Assembly: GCA_030435675.1 (NCBI GenBank)
Contig: CM059625.1
Location: 13,826,001-13,890,000 of the forward strand
From: Steinernema hermaphroditum
Lineage: Eukaryota > Nematoda > Chromadorea > Rhabditida > Steinernematidae
Reading direction: 5' to 3'
DNA: 64,000 nucleotides
This document shows positions 21,851 to 34,934 of the stretch, in pieces (positions within the stretch are counted from its first letter, which is position 1; every line of letters begins with the position of its first letter). Under the pieces are notes generated by a model that was given only the letters and a program-made list of their open reading frames with translations, made no database searches and was not told the origin of the DNA. The position numbers and the translations under genes are program-made.

Positions 21851-24417
21851 GTTGAGAACTAATGATATAAGCCGACGTACACGATGTTAACAATACACAA
21901 TTGTCATAGAATGAACAGAATTGAAATAAAGCTGCAGAGTGTAACTATCAAAAGCTTTCCTCAATGTGAAGAAGTGGTTCTGCTTAAGATTAGTTATTTG
22001 TCACTTATACAACCAAGTGTGTCCACTTCATCATAATTGGAAAAAAAGCAAAGTTTACATTCAAGGGGGATAATCTAGTGCGGTACACTAGTAGGGTAGT
22101 AAAAGCATTTGGAACACCAAGAATGATCACATCGCGCACTTACGTGAACTCGTACACCGCGGACAAGTAGAGTCATCTTAGCGTTTATCAGATGAAGATG
22201 CCTGTGATGATCTGACTGTTCCTCCTTCTTCCTACCTACGACGATTGAAGCGAGTGCTATCCGTTAACAGTGCACGAGACCTTTAGACTCCCAATTCGAC
22301 TGCGGCGTATGCTCGTATTATGATGAGTATGCAGGCACACCTCCTAAGTGAGTCACATCGCACTAGAGGAAAAAAGGAAAGAGATGGTCGAAATGAATAA
22401 CTGATGTGGTCGATTTAATGACAGTTGACGCGGCAACTTTTGGTCATATTCCCACAGTAAACCAAGATCAGCCCATCGTTAATATAAAGAATGCGCACTA
22501 TATACCCAACATTTTACCCTTGAACATGTGCTGTATAACTGTGATACATCATCTAACACAGAGAAGGCACAAATCTCCGTAGTAGTAGCGGATAATAGCA
22601 ACCTCGAAGAGCTTGCCCTAATCGGTGCATACATCGACTAAAATCAGTACTTCTCATCACCCGACCATCCATCGAATGCAAATGCTCATAGTTGAATTCG
22701 TCGGTTGCAGGACAAAGCGTAGTGCGCGGTCAGTCACGTTGTCCTTTACAGAATGTGCACTTTGTACTGGTATGTCTAGACGCTGCACTTTTCCACCCAC
22801 AACCTATGGAGATCGCCGAGGATTTCTAATTTCTGTCACAAGTTTTCAGATCGAATTGGGCCATAACACTGATTTGCATTTCGTTTCGTTTGACAATGAC
22901 ATGGGGAGATTACGTACTTTTTACTACATGAGGGATATGTGAATAAGAGCTGAATTCGAAGGCGTCGAGATGGTGGAATACGGCAAACGAAGAGGGTTCG
23001 AGTTGGAGGCGCTGACTTTTGGGTTGCAGCTAGCTTCGGATTGAGTGGGCGGCACAGTAGAAGCGGGCAGTGAGCTCACTGTTGCAGGCCTTCTGTCAGC
23101 GCCAAGAACGACGAGTGAACTTATTTCTGTGAGAGCGAGCAGGCGACTCAACCGATCACCACTGACAAATCCGTAAGCCCTGCACATGAACGACATAGTG
23201 ATTCCTTCAGCAAGAATACCTGATAAAGGTGGTATCCAAACCGAGCAGTTTCTGGACTGTTGAAGGAGGAACATGCGCATATTTCCAACAGGCACTTGAA
23301 GGGTCAACCTCTCGGTACACCTAAAACCCGCTTTTCCAATGAGCGGCTAATCTTTTGATGAGTGTAAACAATGTTAATTGCGCAATTTCCATGCGATTGG
23401 ATCTTCCACCGACGCCTATAAGAGAGTCTCCGAAATTAACATAAACACACACACTTTCAATTTCTTGCGCACACATGAAACATTATACGCACACCCAAAT
23501 CTTTGCAATTATAAATGGAGATTACGAGTATTAAGACGATTAAAGGGCTTGTGTTTCATCATGAACGGTTCTCGTTGGCGCTCAAGCGTTTAAAACGGTA
23601 AACACTTAAGTAAACATGATATTATAACAGTGATTTGTGCTTTAAAAATGGCTTGTCGTAACCATCATGTCCTTGCGACGTCCAATCGGGACTCTGGGCT
23701 GTAGTGTCCATTAAATGTTCTGTCGTTTATATTAGAGCATGGACAGTAAATAAGAATCAATCTCAAATTTTTATAGTACGCCGCTGCATTCATATACTCT
23801 CAAAATCACGGCTAAAAGCTTAATATTTCAATCGCTCAGTGCTCTCTCTTGTGTAGTGCGCACTCACAAGGAAGGTCCTATTGCCCCTGTCGTAAGCCTT
23901 AAAATTTAGAAAGGGGCCGACGCACAATACGGCACTGAACTTCACGTCCAAAGAAGCTACTAGTGTATAAAGTTTCATCCAAATTGACGGATAGCAGTTG
24001 GAGGACCTCTCTTCTTAGCGGCATGAGACTCATTGCTCCATCCTGAGAAGAACAATAAAACTGTAAAATATTCAAAGTTAAACAAGGGGGGTCAGAATAT
24101 CTCGTGGAACATAATTTTAATTTTGTTCCTGGAAAGGATTATGAACAACGTGCCCTCATTTCAATGTGTCAGCCCTAAAGGATATGTTTTTTATTTACAG
24201 TTCAAAAGTCGGTTCACTGGTGGAAAGAAGAGTGCATGAATCCATATTAAGTTGAGCTGCCCTTCGATTCCGCATTTCATCCAGAATGCGACCAATTCTG
24301 GTCGTTGAATCCTCTATCAACATAGGTAAGGCCGACTCGACGAAAGAACCCTATGCCGAATTGAGAGCAAGTTCCACTGATCAGTCCACTAACCCACATG
24401 AGCTGATTCACTATAGA
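21851..24417. other. Intergenic stretch, nothing firmly recognised
   Basis: No open frame here shows a recognisable domain. Weak candidates are a minus-strand frame at 22924-23307 with a Ser/Thr/Pro-rich C-terminal half and a plus-strand frame at 22678-22942; neither has supporting splice structure that I trust. No tRNA, inverted repeat or transposon ends were seen. Confidence 0.4.
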
Positions 24418-24591
24418 TTATTTGGGAACACAATGGTTTGCTAGCGTATCTTTGAAAGGAACACCGAGCCTGAATCCGGAACTGTACATCATCATGAACT
24501 TGTTGACCTGTCGCACTTCAAAATAAACTTCTGGTTGCTTCTTGTCGGCACGGCCCTTGATGAGCCAGGAATATGTTTGCGACAAGGACTA
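24418..24591 (-). CDS. Possible orphan terminal exon, unrecognised
   Basis: A minus-strand frame preceded by a GCGATTAG acceptor-like site reads SLSQTYSWLIKGRADKKQPE, continues with VYFEVRQVNKFMMMYSSGF and RLGVPFKDTLANHCVPK, then stops. The amino-acid composition looks coding, but I found no matching upstream exon and no family. It lies 5' of the homeobox gene on the opposite strand. It could be the last exon of an unseen gene or a relic. Confidence 0.25.
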
Positions 24592-24737
24592 ATCGCGTGC
24601 TAACAACCTCATATGACCCGGTTCGCCGCGTGGCTCGATGTTTGCCGGACGGATACTGTTGCGCCTCCAAAATCCTCCTCCCATTGGGGCGGCGCTTTTT
24701 CGGCCAGTCTTCTTCGTCTTCTACGCCACTTGTGTAA

Positions 24738-26381
24738 ATGCCATACACAGCCAAAATGGCCGATAGCGTTTACTCCAATGGATGCGTCCTCTACCCTGTG
24801 CAAGGCTTGTTTTTGCCCTCCTGTGCGCCGTCTAATGAAGAAAGATCAAGTAGGTGCGTAGCTTTACAATTGAGCCATTGTCTATGCTTTAGGTCCAGAA
24901 GACAAATCCGGCAAAATGCGTCGGAACCGAACGGCTTTCACTGACGATCAACTGGATGAGTTGGAGAAGAGCTTTCAGAAGTGTCAGTATCCGGATGCCG
25001 TTGCCAGAGAGCGACTTTCCAAACTGTTAAAAATCCACGAGTCTCGGATACAGGTGAGTTGGACAGCGAACGGTGCAAAACACATATGGCACGCGCATAC
25101 TGTCGCCATACTTGTGAAATGCTTTAAGCCCTGTGCAAACATGACAGATCAGAAGTCGGATTATCTGGGCCACTAATCATCGCAGATCGTTTGCGCGTCG
25201 TTTCTGTTTGATGACATCGTGTAAGCAAACAGCGCTCCTGTCTTCCGACCTCATTGCGCATTTGTGCAGCTGGTAAATCCCCTGCCAGATTGAGTAAAAA
25301 CTGTAGATATAGCTGAAAACCTGCAAGTCCAGAAAATGACCACGAATCACTTTTCAAACTCAATTTTTATTTATGTAGTCTCTTTTTCAGACCTTTTAAG
25401 ACAGTTGGGTGCAGTGACCTTACCACTTTTCAGTTTCATTCATGACACCATGCTGACGCATTCAGGAACTTATATCAGTTCAGTTACTTCTTTTTTTCAA
25501 ATCGTAGCGTGCTCAGTGATCATCCACAATACAGCCAGAGCTTTTTCGATAAAAAAGTGCACCAATCGAAACAAAATATTCGAATCAAAGCCACCGTAGC
25601 CTTCGTATATCCCCTAATATTCAACCGCACCTTCAACATTCTTCCAGATATCGCTTCTCGACATCATCTAGCTCCATAATTCGTCTTATCTCACCAAAAA
25701 TCATAATGAGAGGCAGATGGTTTTTTCGTGCTACTCTCGGACGGCCTTCATCCGCTCCCAATCACAGTTGCACTTTGGGACTACATCCGTCCCTAAGGTT
25801 TATTAAGGAATTCTTGGAATCCGTAGCTGGAATGCCCAATATGAACTTTTTTTGCATATGCAGAAGAGGCGAATCCTTCCAAGCTAATTTTAGAGAACAT
25901 TCCAGCTGCAAATTATGTTTCGTGCGCTAGGCGGCGCCGCGTGTCCCAAAGTTCGTAATTGAATTCTAAATCGTGAACGATTTCACACCATTTTTAAACA
26001 GATTCGCATATTTAAGAGAACTACCTAAAGAAACGCTCTTCTTCGGTAACAAAGTGACTTATTTTCAGGTGTGGTTCAAGAACAGACGAGCAAAGCATCG
26101 AAAACAAAAGCGCAACGAACCGCAACAATCAACGTCAGCCGAAGACTCGATCCACAATCCGAAGAAGCTCAAAGAGAACACTATGCTTAGTAGGTCGTTC
26201 AGTTCAATTCCTCATCACCGCGTATTGTTTAGCTTGGACTCCAAATGCCTTTGGGGGAATACTGATGCTCAACGAAACGCGGTTTCCTCCAATAAATTAT
26301 CCTTCAAATCCAAATATGATGTCTCAGGTAAATTTCTCTTTCCTTTGCCCTACTCAGATAGGCCTTTCGTTGCAATTGTAA
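24738..26381 (+). CDS. PRD-class (K50 paired-like) homeobox protein
   Basis: Exons 24738-24849, 24893-25053, 26069-26189 and 26233-26381 total 181 codons in frame. The homeodomain begins RRNRTAFTDDQLDELEKSFQ, continues KCQYPDAVARERLSKLLK, and after the intron VWFKNRRAKHRKQKRNE. Lys at position 50, Phe 49, Asn 51 and Arg 53 mark a K50 paired-like DNA-binding domain, as in Otx, Goosecoid, Pitx and Dmbx; the TAFT and YPD..ARERL pattern looks nearest Dmbx to me, unproven. The intron sits between homeodomain residues 46 and 47, a usual PRD position. The short C-terminal exon ends with PPINYPSNPNMMSQ followed by a 30 bp GT...AG stretch that may or may not be spliced, then IGLSLQL. There is no paired domain or octapeptide. 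Nuclear transcription factor by family. Confidence 0.85.
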
Positions 26382-28170
26382 CTAAGCAATATGCTACACA
26401 ATAAGGATATCCTGCTAAAGTTACCGTATTGCAGAGCAGCTTCGCATTCAACTCATCAGTGAAGTACTGAAACAAACGATTCACATTCCGCCGTTCTGCC
26501 TACATATCGCTGAAATTTTAACCTGTTTATGTGTTGTACTACATGATATTCGTAGCAACTGTATCGAATAAAATCTTCACATAACGGATGAGGCTATGGA
26601 AGCTCAGATAATGTGAGTAGGATGACCTACAGGTAAGCAACGCTGAATCAAAGGCTATAATATATTGATCAGTCAAAGGTGTATGAAATTTGGCAAATTA
26701 GCGTTACTATTTAAGCGTATAATTTCTGTAAAATATTAACGGCCCATAAGCACGCTGGGCATGCTAAAAGGCATGTAATCCTTCATCGCCTTTTCTTCTT
26801 TTTAGCCTTCCTAGTGTGCCCAAAATGAGCGTTTTTGAAAGATAATTTTTATACCATGAATACGCACGTTTGACTCGAGGTATTCACCATTCGACTATAC
26901 AACCTCCGCTCGCTTTGAGGTAAGAACCGGATTCTGTGCTCAACAAAAGTCCAAGGTTTGAGGTAGAAAAATGGTTTGGTCCATTGTTTGACCACTTTGT
27001 CGCCTTGTGAGTGATATCCTCTAATGCCGTCATTTATGGACGAGCAGAGATTACGGTATAATAGAGGTAAGAGAGTGCCATATGAAAAGCAAGCAGGAAT
27101 CTGTTAGTTTAAAGTGAAGAGCTAATAGGGAGTTCAACCTGGAAACATATGGGTCAAAGTAGTCGTACTTTTCGTAGTGTAGAAAAATGCTTTTATTTTT
27201 ATCGTGGAAACAAACGGTCTCAAGCAGTCGTACTTTTTGTAAATCCAAGGGCCCCTTTTTAATATGTGGCCTCTATTTCCGTAAAGTAGAAATGACCTCG
27301 TGTAGTCGCTATGTGAGCGTAGTAGCTATGTGTGATTCCCAGTCACAGCATGGCCCTACTGTTATTAGTACTTAACCAAATGGAAACGCTGAAGCTGATC
27401 GGACGTGTCACTATTTTTTCAGTCTTTTGTGTGCCAAATTTCCAAATTTCAGCCGAATGGGGTGTATACACCTTCCTTGTGAACCGAATAAGACCAATCA
27501 GCTCTTGTTTATCGGTTCGTGTTTCAGCATTTATTGAGTTATCAGCAATTGAATAATCCGCAGGGCTTAGCAACTTGAGCAACATGTACTGTGTTGACAC
27601 TATCCTTACAAACTGTTATGTGATCAAAGAATACTTCCTAATCGTTCATTACTTCATTCACATTTCATAGAGATCAGCTCAACTGAGATTTGGCATGGTG
27701 TGGAATGTGACTCGGATGGTACAGAGTTCGTGGGAATGACTAGAACTGTATATACAAAGTCATGAGATTACGCATCACGTTGAGACCACTATGGCTTGAG
27801 ACTTAGAAATAGGAGACACAATGGGAGCACAGAAAACGAAACAAAACTATAAAGTGAATGGGTCCATGGTAACAAGTAATCGAGATTCCCTGTACACAAC
27901 TGCATAGATTAACGGGCAAATGGATGAAACGAAAGTGAGTTCGGAGTTTGGGCCACGCGTGAGTTAGGCCAGGCACTGCTTAACATAACTGCATAACGGA
28001 AGCCCGACGTCCGGGCACTAGGAGCATAGGTACACGAAAAAGGACAATACATTGCATTGACGAGATTGAAGAGACACTTCGGAATAAGACCAAATGGGGA
28101 AAGTGAGCAAATGGAACATTATTGCATGACATCTACACAGCTTAAGCACTTCTTAGACGACGTCTGAGCA
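26382..28170. other. Intergenic stretch, nothing recognised
   Basis: AT-rich sequence between the convergent PRD homeobox gene and the ONECUT gene. It probably holds both 3' untranslated regions. I see no coding frame with domain content and no repeat structure. Confidence 0.4.
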
Positions 28171-31100
28171 TCAGAGTTGCTCGAAAATCGGAGGATTTGA
28201 ATGCGGAGTCGGCGTCACTACCGTACTATGCACCGACATACAACTTCCGTTTTCCATTGGCGGCGAGCCAGGGCTCATACTCAACTCATCGCTGGATCGG
28301 CGGTCGTGGCCTCTTCTGCGCGCGTTCATGAAGAAGTTCGCAACGGTGGTCGGATCGAGCTGCAACTGTTGCGATATGGTCAATTGCATTTCGCGCGATG
28401 GCCTTTTGGTCTCTTTAAATATGGCCTGAAAAAGAGGGTTTTCGTCAGTACTGTGTCGCCAGCACAGCCTTTCTACGGCTTTGAGTTTCCCGATTAAAGA
28501 TTCCATAGTTGGTTAGACAATGAACTAATTTATTGTTTCTTACTTTCGGGATGCTGAGATAAGAATTGCGAATTGGAAAACGCAGATTGATTTAATAATA
28601 TAATTGTGGTATTAGATCGAAATTCGTGACCCCAGCGATCGGTCGGGTCGTCCGCTCGCTCTCTCTGAGGCTGTCTGAGCCGAATGAGTTGAGTGAGCGG
28701 TCGTTCTCGGCCGTCGTTGTTGTCCGCAATGATCGACCCGGCTCCCAGAAGGCCTGGAACACCAGGGAGCCGTAGTTCCACCGTCTTGCCAAGAAGCCCG
28801 TCACTGCCGCCCGACTCCACCTGCGCCGCCAGAGAAGCCGAAGAAGCGCTCCATCTCCGAAGTCCGCGCATCCAGCAGCTCCGACTTTTCCTGGTTCGAT
28901 TGCTGTCCTCCAACAACGCGTTTCGCCCGGTCGTCGTCGCCCGTGCCGCCATTCCTGTCGTAGCCCGTGCCGCCCGCGGAAGCCGCCGAAGAAGCTGCTC
29001 AACGTCGAAGTCCGCGCCGCCGCCTGAGCAGAAGATGGGTTCGATGTGCTCTACCATCTCCGGAATCAGCTCTTCGCCACTCTGATGCCGACGCACACTG
29101 ATGGGATCGCCGCGTTCTACTCTGTTGCCGTGCCCTGTGCCTAAGCCAGAAGAAGACCGGCGACTACGGAGTGATAATATGGTTCTTGTGCATATATATG
29201 ACGTCTCGCAAGGCGTAAGCCTTTGATACGAGAAATAAACTCGTAAACTCGTAAACTAGATCGAAATTTCGCTCATCTTCACTTCAAAAAGCATGACGTA
29301 ACATCTGGCTATAGGTTTGTTCTTTTCCAATGTAGCCGGATTGTGTAAAACGAATTCAATGATTAATTTAACGGGTCTACAATTTCCTTTCCCTATCTAT
29401 GTGAAATACCCGTATTGTTATAGCTTACTCTTTAGCTACTCTTTAGTATGTTCAAAAACTGACAGAATCACCGTTCCAGTGGAGATCACAGTTAGAAAAA
29501 AATTGGATATTTCTGTTTTGTAGGGCTGCGCTTATCGCGAGTTTTCAAAGTTATGCACGCGACTCCTTGCCATGTTTACACGTGAGATTTGTAAACGGTA
29601 ACACCAAATTAGTACCTTCTGTGACTGACTCAGAAGTCGAAACTACGTCATGAGTACGTAATACTCATCTCTGTTCACAAATTCCTACATGAATTATTCA
29701 AGCCGACGGAGGGCATCAAACATCATATAAATTCTTAACGACCTACGGAACAAACAACGCTGTGAACTGCACACCCTCTGATAAGGTTTACTTTTGAATT
29801 TCGAATTCGCCAACGCGCTTTTTGATTAGCGCTTTATGCAATTCATTCGTGTGCACGAGTGGTTGAAGTGCTTCCGCGAGACGTAGTCGTCACGCACGCC
29901 ACTTTCTCTTCAATATCTCTCAAGAGCAAATCTGCGTAGCAAGGACAAACTTCCTTAATGAACGCTTTTGGAGAGCAATTAAACATTCATCGTTGTAGAA
30001 TGAGTGAATTTAGCGCTCAGCGGCGACGAGAGGGAACTTATGAAGTTAGCAACTATCGGCCACAACTCTTGCCGTGTACTTTGGACGTGCGTCCATTTAA
30101 TTAATTTCGCAGTTTCTTATACAATCCCCACAGCTTGTGTACGTCGTTTTTTAAGGGGGCGCTCACGTTATGTCTGGGCCATTGGCCTTCGGCAATGGTT
30201 ACGAAAGAGAACGCTGCAATTTAGGTACAGCCATAATTGTGAAATACATGTTTGCCAACGAGCAAATGGCCCATAGCAGAAAGGGGAATGCGAAAGCTTT
30301 TTATTGTATGTGCTGATAGCCGCAGCTTGACGATAGAACAGTTGAACACAAAGCGCACAGATTTCAGTTCAACTAACTTTCGATGTGAGGATACCTCATG
30401 AAATGTTGATAAGGGAAATGTTGGATAGCAGACTGACTAACATGGGTGCTGTGCAGTCGCGGGAAAGTGATTAGCATATCGTCAAAAACAAGGTGATTTA
30501 TGAAGCAAATATGTTACGAAATGATTTGCCGCAATAGTACATGGAAGTAATGAAGTTTCGCAATAAGAGGTAGTCATAATAGGAAACGAGCTCGGTCACT
30601 AGTAATTCCTCGCGGAATTTTGAGAAAGAGGAACTTTGATAGCTCTATCAAAAAGGAACGGTGCGGACTTTCAAATGTTCTTGTTCCGTATAGATTCAAA
30701 TCAAAGCAAGTTGTACGAACTCATCTACGAAACATTAAAAAAATTTTGACGAAAAAATCATTGATCTTTGGAACGTCCAAGGAGCTACAACATATATGCT
30801 GGAACACGGCATGTTCCCCCTGAATTTGAAGTGTTCGAGCACGTTAGCCTCCTCACTCTCCCCCAACAGCTCTCCTTCTCACTTGCATGCTGAGCCCATG
30901 TTTTGACTGTCCCTATCTGAAAGGCGAGTATTTATAGGGCTTATGGAGAAAGAAGATTCTTTGAGACTCGCTCGACGCGGTAAACAACGCGTTTCTCTTG
31001 CTAAGTCATGCCTCAAAAGTGCCAAAAACACATCTGTTATCTCTCGAAAATAGCCTGATGCGCTATCATAATTGAGCAGCAGAAAAAGCTGACGGTTATC

Positions 31101-34100
31101 AAAATTCGTCCGCACAGAATTTATCTTTTGAACGCATTATTTGGCGTAATTATCTTTGTGGGCGCAGGAGTCGTTTTAATGCATTCAAGCGGAAGACGTT
31201 AAATATAGCCATTGTGTGCGAGCGTCGACGAGTGTTGTATGCTCATAAATTACCAAAAAAGACCCTGGTCGGCGTTGCAAGCGGAAATTCAACAAAGTGC
31301 GAAGTGGTCGGGTGCGGGGAGGAAATGAGAAACGGCATGTTTTGTCTGAGGACACCGACGCGATGTCCTTTTGTCTATATGACGCTTCACGTGCGTTCAC
31401 TTTGATTGTACGTAATTGGATGTTTTCCTGTTAATACGTAGCGGATTAGACACTAAACACGCATCTTCCGTAAACAAGGACTTCCTAGAGATGTTGGCGA
31501 AGTGATTAACGTGTTTGAAGAGGGAATCAAGAAAGCTACATCCGATGTGTAATCCGTTCCGGGATTCAGTGCACGGTTTCTGATCAGTATAACCCGACCG
31601 CCACCTTCTACTCTGACTGCGGATGAAGCAGCTCTTCCCACGTACAAACGCTGGGCGACGACCGATTTTTTTGCTTGGCAATGACTATTCATGAGGTTGA
31701 GGGTGATGTTGCCACTCTGCACACCAGCGGAGCGAGTCGTAATAATAATGGCGGAAGTGATTATTAACTCCCATTTCGCGCAATCCGCTGATCTGATTAG
31801 GCAAGGTCACATACATGGGATCTATGAATTGGCAATTGCCATTTGCACCTGCTACGAAATTAAAAATTAAAATTCTATAAATCAAGCGTGACTACTGCAA
31901 TAGCCTAAATGAGTGCCTTGGTGAGTGACGGAATTGGCATTCCCTCGATAGTGAAAATTACGAAATGAAAAAAGGAATGAAATTTATGGAAGGTATGCGA
32001 GTGGCTCCATTTCAGTTATATGCAAATGCATGCATTCTGTCCTGATCAAAAGGCTCTAATTTACAATGTGTAATCATAGATGACAGCTTGCATAGCGCCC
32101 ACTCCCGAATGGTGTGTTTAGCAACATTAACCGGAGCTTCTCCGGTTTCGCTTTTGGCTGAAGTTCCCCGGGCACATTAGTGCCCTTTCCGTTTGTTTTC
32201 CCCTACCCTTCTGCGTTTCCCATACAAGTACCGTAACCGTCACTCACCTGCAGCGTCCTTCGCTGGATGTCGGTGAAAACGAGTCGCGGCTTCTTCGGGG
32301 TCTGCGGTTGTACGCCCGCAGCCTGCTGTTCCTCTTTCCGTTTGCATGCTGAAAAAGCTGAGAATTCATAGCTTTTGACCATGTTCCCCCGCCAAACACA
32401 AAGTTGGCTTCTTCTCCACTACTTTTTCGAAATACGTGCGCGATTTGATTTCTTTTGTTATGGCCGCCAGACAAACCAGTTTAGCGCCGGGCCGAATTCG
32501 AAATGAAATGTGCCGTGTTTGTTTTTTGCGCCGAATGCGGCCCGATAATCGTGTGAGAATTGAGGAAAACGCCTCCGGGCATTCGGAGACCCTTAAACTA
32601 CGTTTAGCGGCCGTCGGGAACCGGCCGGACTCCCGAATTTCCCTGTCAAAGGCGGGCCGGCTGTGAATGGCGAGGAACGGGCTGCCTGTCGCGAGGCAGG
32701 CGAGACCGAGCTTACACAAGGCTAATCCCTTGGATGTGCCCAAGCGCTGTGCGCGGCGGACGGCGGTCTTGATGGCCCAATTTTGTTGTCTCCAATCGCC
32801 AAAGCAAACGCTTGGGGGAGGGGTGCCAAGGAGGGGGAGAAGAGGACGACGCCAAATTGCTATATGGGCCCATAGAAGGAAGGCTGTATCGATTAGTGCA
32901 CTGGGAGAAGAATGCAGTAATGCGCACGTTCAGCTAAATACAATGAAAGACACTTAATTACTGTGTCGCCACCGTTTACGTTTGGCCCGGTCGCCGCTCC
33001 AGCGCTTCCGACTCTTTTCCCCCGCTTTCCGCTTTAGCTATTCTTTTGGGAATCAGCCACAGCTCTCCCTCTCCCGTTTGGCGGACAGAGAGATTCGAAG
33101 AAGTGAGTCTCAACTATGCAAATTTTATATCAGCGGCGCCGATCGGCGGCTGCGCGACGTCTCGAGGGATTTCGCGCATCAGCGCAGAATTCAACAATTC
33201 AAACTCGCCTATCAATCTTGCAAATAAGATGTCAAGTGAATGACAGTTTGTAACATGAAAGGGCGTCTTGGCCGAAGTGCTTACCTGCTAACCTGAGGGC
33301 GGACATGCGCTGGAACTCCGGCTCTTGCAGCCACTTGGCCATTCTTCGGAACGTTTCCCGACCGCTTTTTAATTTGGACCACGGTTTCGGGTTTCTGAGC
33401 AGATCGGATAGCGTTCCCTGTGACCTGCACAGTACCCTTTGCGCGAAGATCGCCTGCGGAATGGAGTATCGTTTCAGTTCGGCGGAGATCTTTTGAGCGA
33501 GATCTTTCGTATTCAATTCTTCGAGATCACTGGAGTCCGGCGAGTCGTTCAGACGTGTAATCGATGAGCATTTATTAGGCGAGGGTGTGCGGAAAGGCTA
33601 AAACAGGCTCATGCATAATTAGTTCGGCTAATTACCTACCGATTCGGGGTTTTCAAGGCTGGGTGAATCCAGGATGTCCTGACCGTTAAACGGTTCATAT
33701 CCGGTATTCGTCGTGTAGTACTGAATATTCTCGGACTTCGGAGACTTCGGTTCCACGATGTTCGTCGAATAAGTGGTGACATAAGTGTTATTGTTGAATA
33801 CAGTCTCCGTAATATGCTGACTGACAGGCACGAATTCGGTCGTTTGACCCATAGGCACATTAGTAACCGCGACTTCGGCAGCTTCTTCTACTGGAGGATC
33901 GGGCTCCTTCAGATCGTACTCGTACTTGATATTCACATTGTACGAGTTGAAATTAATCGGATTCGACGAAGTGAAGAAGAACGTATTCGTCTGACCGTTG
34001 ACAATAACATTTGAGTCGTCGGCGGTTCGCGAATATTTGTCAGTAGAGGAAGTTACGGTAGAAATAGGCGGCAGCGGTTGAAGGGGGGTAAGGGTGGCAT

Positions 34101-34317
34101 AGTGGTTAAAAGAGTTTGAAGAGACAGAGGACATGGCGCATGCGGTCGTCGGACTCATGCGGCCATTGGAGTTCAGCTGGTGGAAGGGTTCGGGGTTGAG
34201 TTGGGAACGGTAGTCATCGGCATGGGAAGTGATCGGAGAACGCGAATTGAGCGACGCGGAAAGTAGTGGATCAGACCCCACGTTGGTCATAGGGCCGTTG
34301 CTTTCCAAGCCTTCCAT
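28171..34317 (-). CDS. ONECUT-class homeobox transcription factor
   Basis: Four exons: 33640-34317, 33285-33597, 32248-32348 and 28171-28425, giving 448 residues in frame. The start MEGLESNGPMTN is six bases after a TTTTCAG acceptor, so the upstream in-frame ATG at 34332 is not used. Exon 1 is a Ser/Asn/Pro-rich activation-type region. Exon 2 carries a single CUT domain (LNTKDLAQKISAELKRYSIP, QAIFAQRVLCRSQGTLSDLL, KPWSKLKSGRETFRRMAKWL). Exons 3 and 4 encode the homeodomain (KKPRLVFTDIQRRTLQ / AIFKETKRPSREMQL, TTVANFFMNARRRGHDR), with the FFMNARRR recognition helix (Phe 48, Met 50) special to ONECUT. A Ser/Pro-rich tail follows. The homeodomain is split by a 3.8 kb intron. C. elegans has several ONECUT genes (ceh-48, ceh-38 and others); length fits ceh-48 but I cannot decide. 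Confidence 0.9.
28600..29290. other. GC-rich island inside ONECUT intron 3, possible solo LTR
   Basis: A 690 bp block with clearly higher GC than its surroundings, with long but featureless open frames on both strands (28530-29096 minus, 28693-29085 plus). The edges show TGTGGTATTAGATCGAAATT (28609) and AGATCGAAATTTCGCTCA (29258), and a plus-strand AATAAA lies near 29231, which is how a solo long terminal repeat of a BEL/Pao-type element might look. I could not find a matching target duplication. Confidence 0.3.
29291..32247. other. Remainder of ONECUT 3.8 kb intron, nothing recognised
   Basis: AT-rich intronic sequence. Small open frames at 30004-30276, 30620-30823 and 31185-31722 have no domain content. 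An intron this long is exceptional among the 40-60 bp introns of the window, and enhancers for neuronal expression could lie here; that is inference only. Confidence 0.35.
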
Positions 34318-34917
34318 CCTGACTGAAAACACTGCCCTATTTGAGGTCTTGCTACGCTCCTCTTACTCTCTCGCCGGTTCTCGGTCTCTCCGCTGGCCTC
34401 GCGCACATGCACGAAGCTGTTTGCCGCGGCTGCTGGTCGGCGGTTGGTCCGTCGCTGGTGTGCAGTCGCCGTTGCCGTCGCCGTTGGCGTCCTGAACGAA
34501 AGACGACGCGCGAAGAGGGCTAAGCCACGCCCGCGACACACTCTTCTGGCCGACGCGCGACAGCCCCAAAAGTGTTCCTCGCGCGACGGCTACGCCCGAA
34601 AACTTCGAAGATTCACCCCGAGAGAGTCGGTCGACGAATTGTTAACAACTTTGCAACAGCACGCATGGCAACCTCTAACCCTTAATTGGTTTCTTACCGC
34701 ATAGACACACCTAATAACCCCCTTTTGAATCGAGAGGGATTGAATTTAAGACTTTTAAGACGTTTCAATCAAACGCGTCACTTCACTCCGCCCACATTTG
34801 AACGCACCATTAGAAGGCAAATCTGCGTTCAAATCGAATTCATCCTCATCACATCTTTGAAACTTTCTCTTCCCTAATATAACAGAACTCCGAAACTGAG
34901 CAAACATTGTAAAATAA

Positions 34918-34934
34918 ATATATTTTATTAACAT
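34918..34934 (-). terminator. Polyadenylation region of the Uninflatable-like gene
   Basis: Sequence AATAAATATATTTTATT contains AATAAA on both strands. On the minus strand it lies about 330 bases past the stop at 35256, and would end the message before the ONECUT 5' region starting near 34.6 kb. Confidence 0.45.

Noticed and set aside
28530..29096. 188-residue minus-strand frame and 130-residue plus-strand frame in the GC-rich island
   Set aside because: Arg/Ser/Pro-rich on both strands, as expected from GC-rich DNA; no domain and no splice support.
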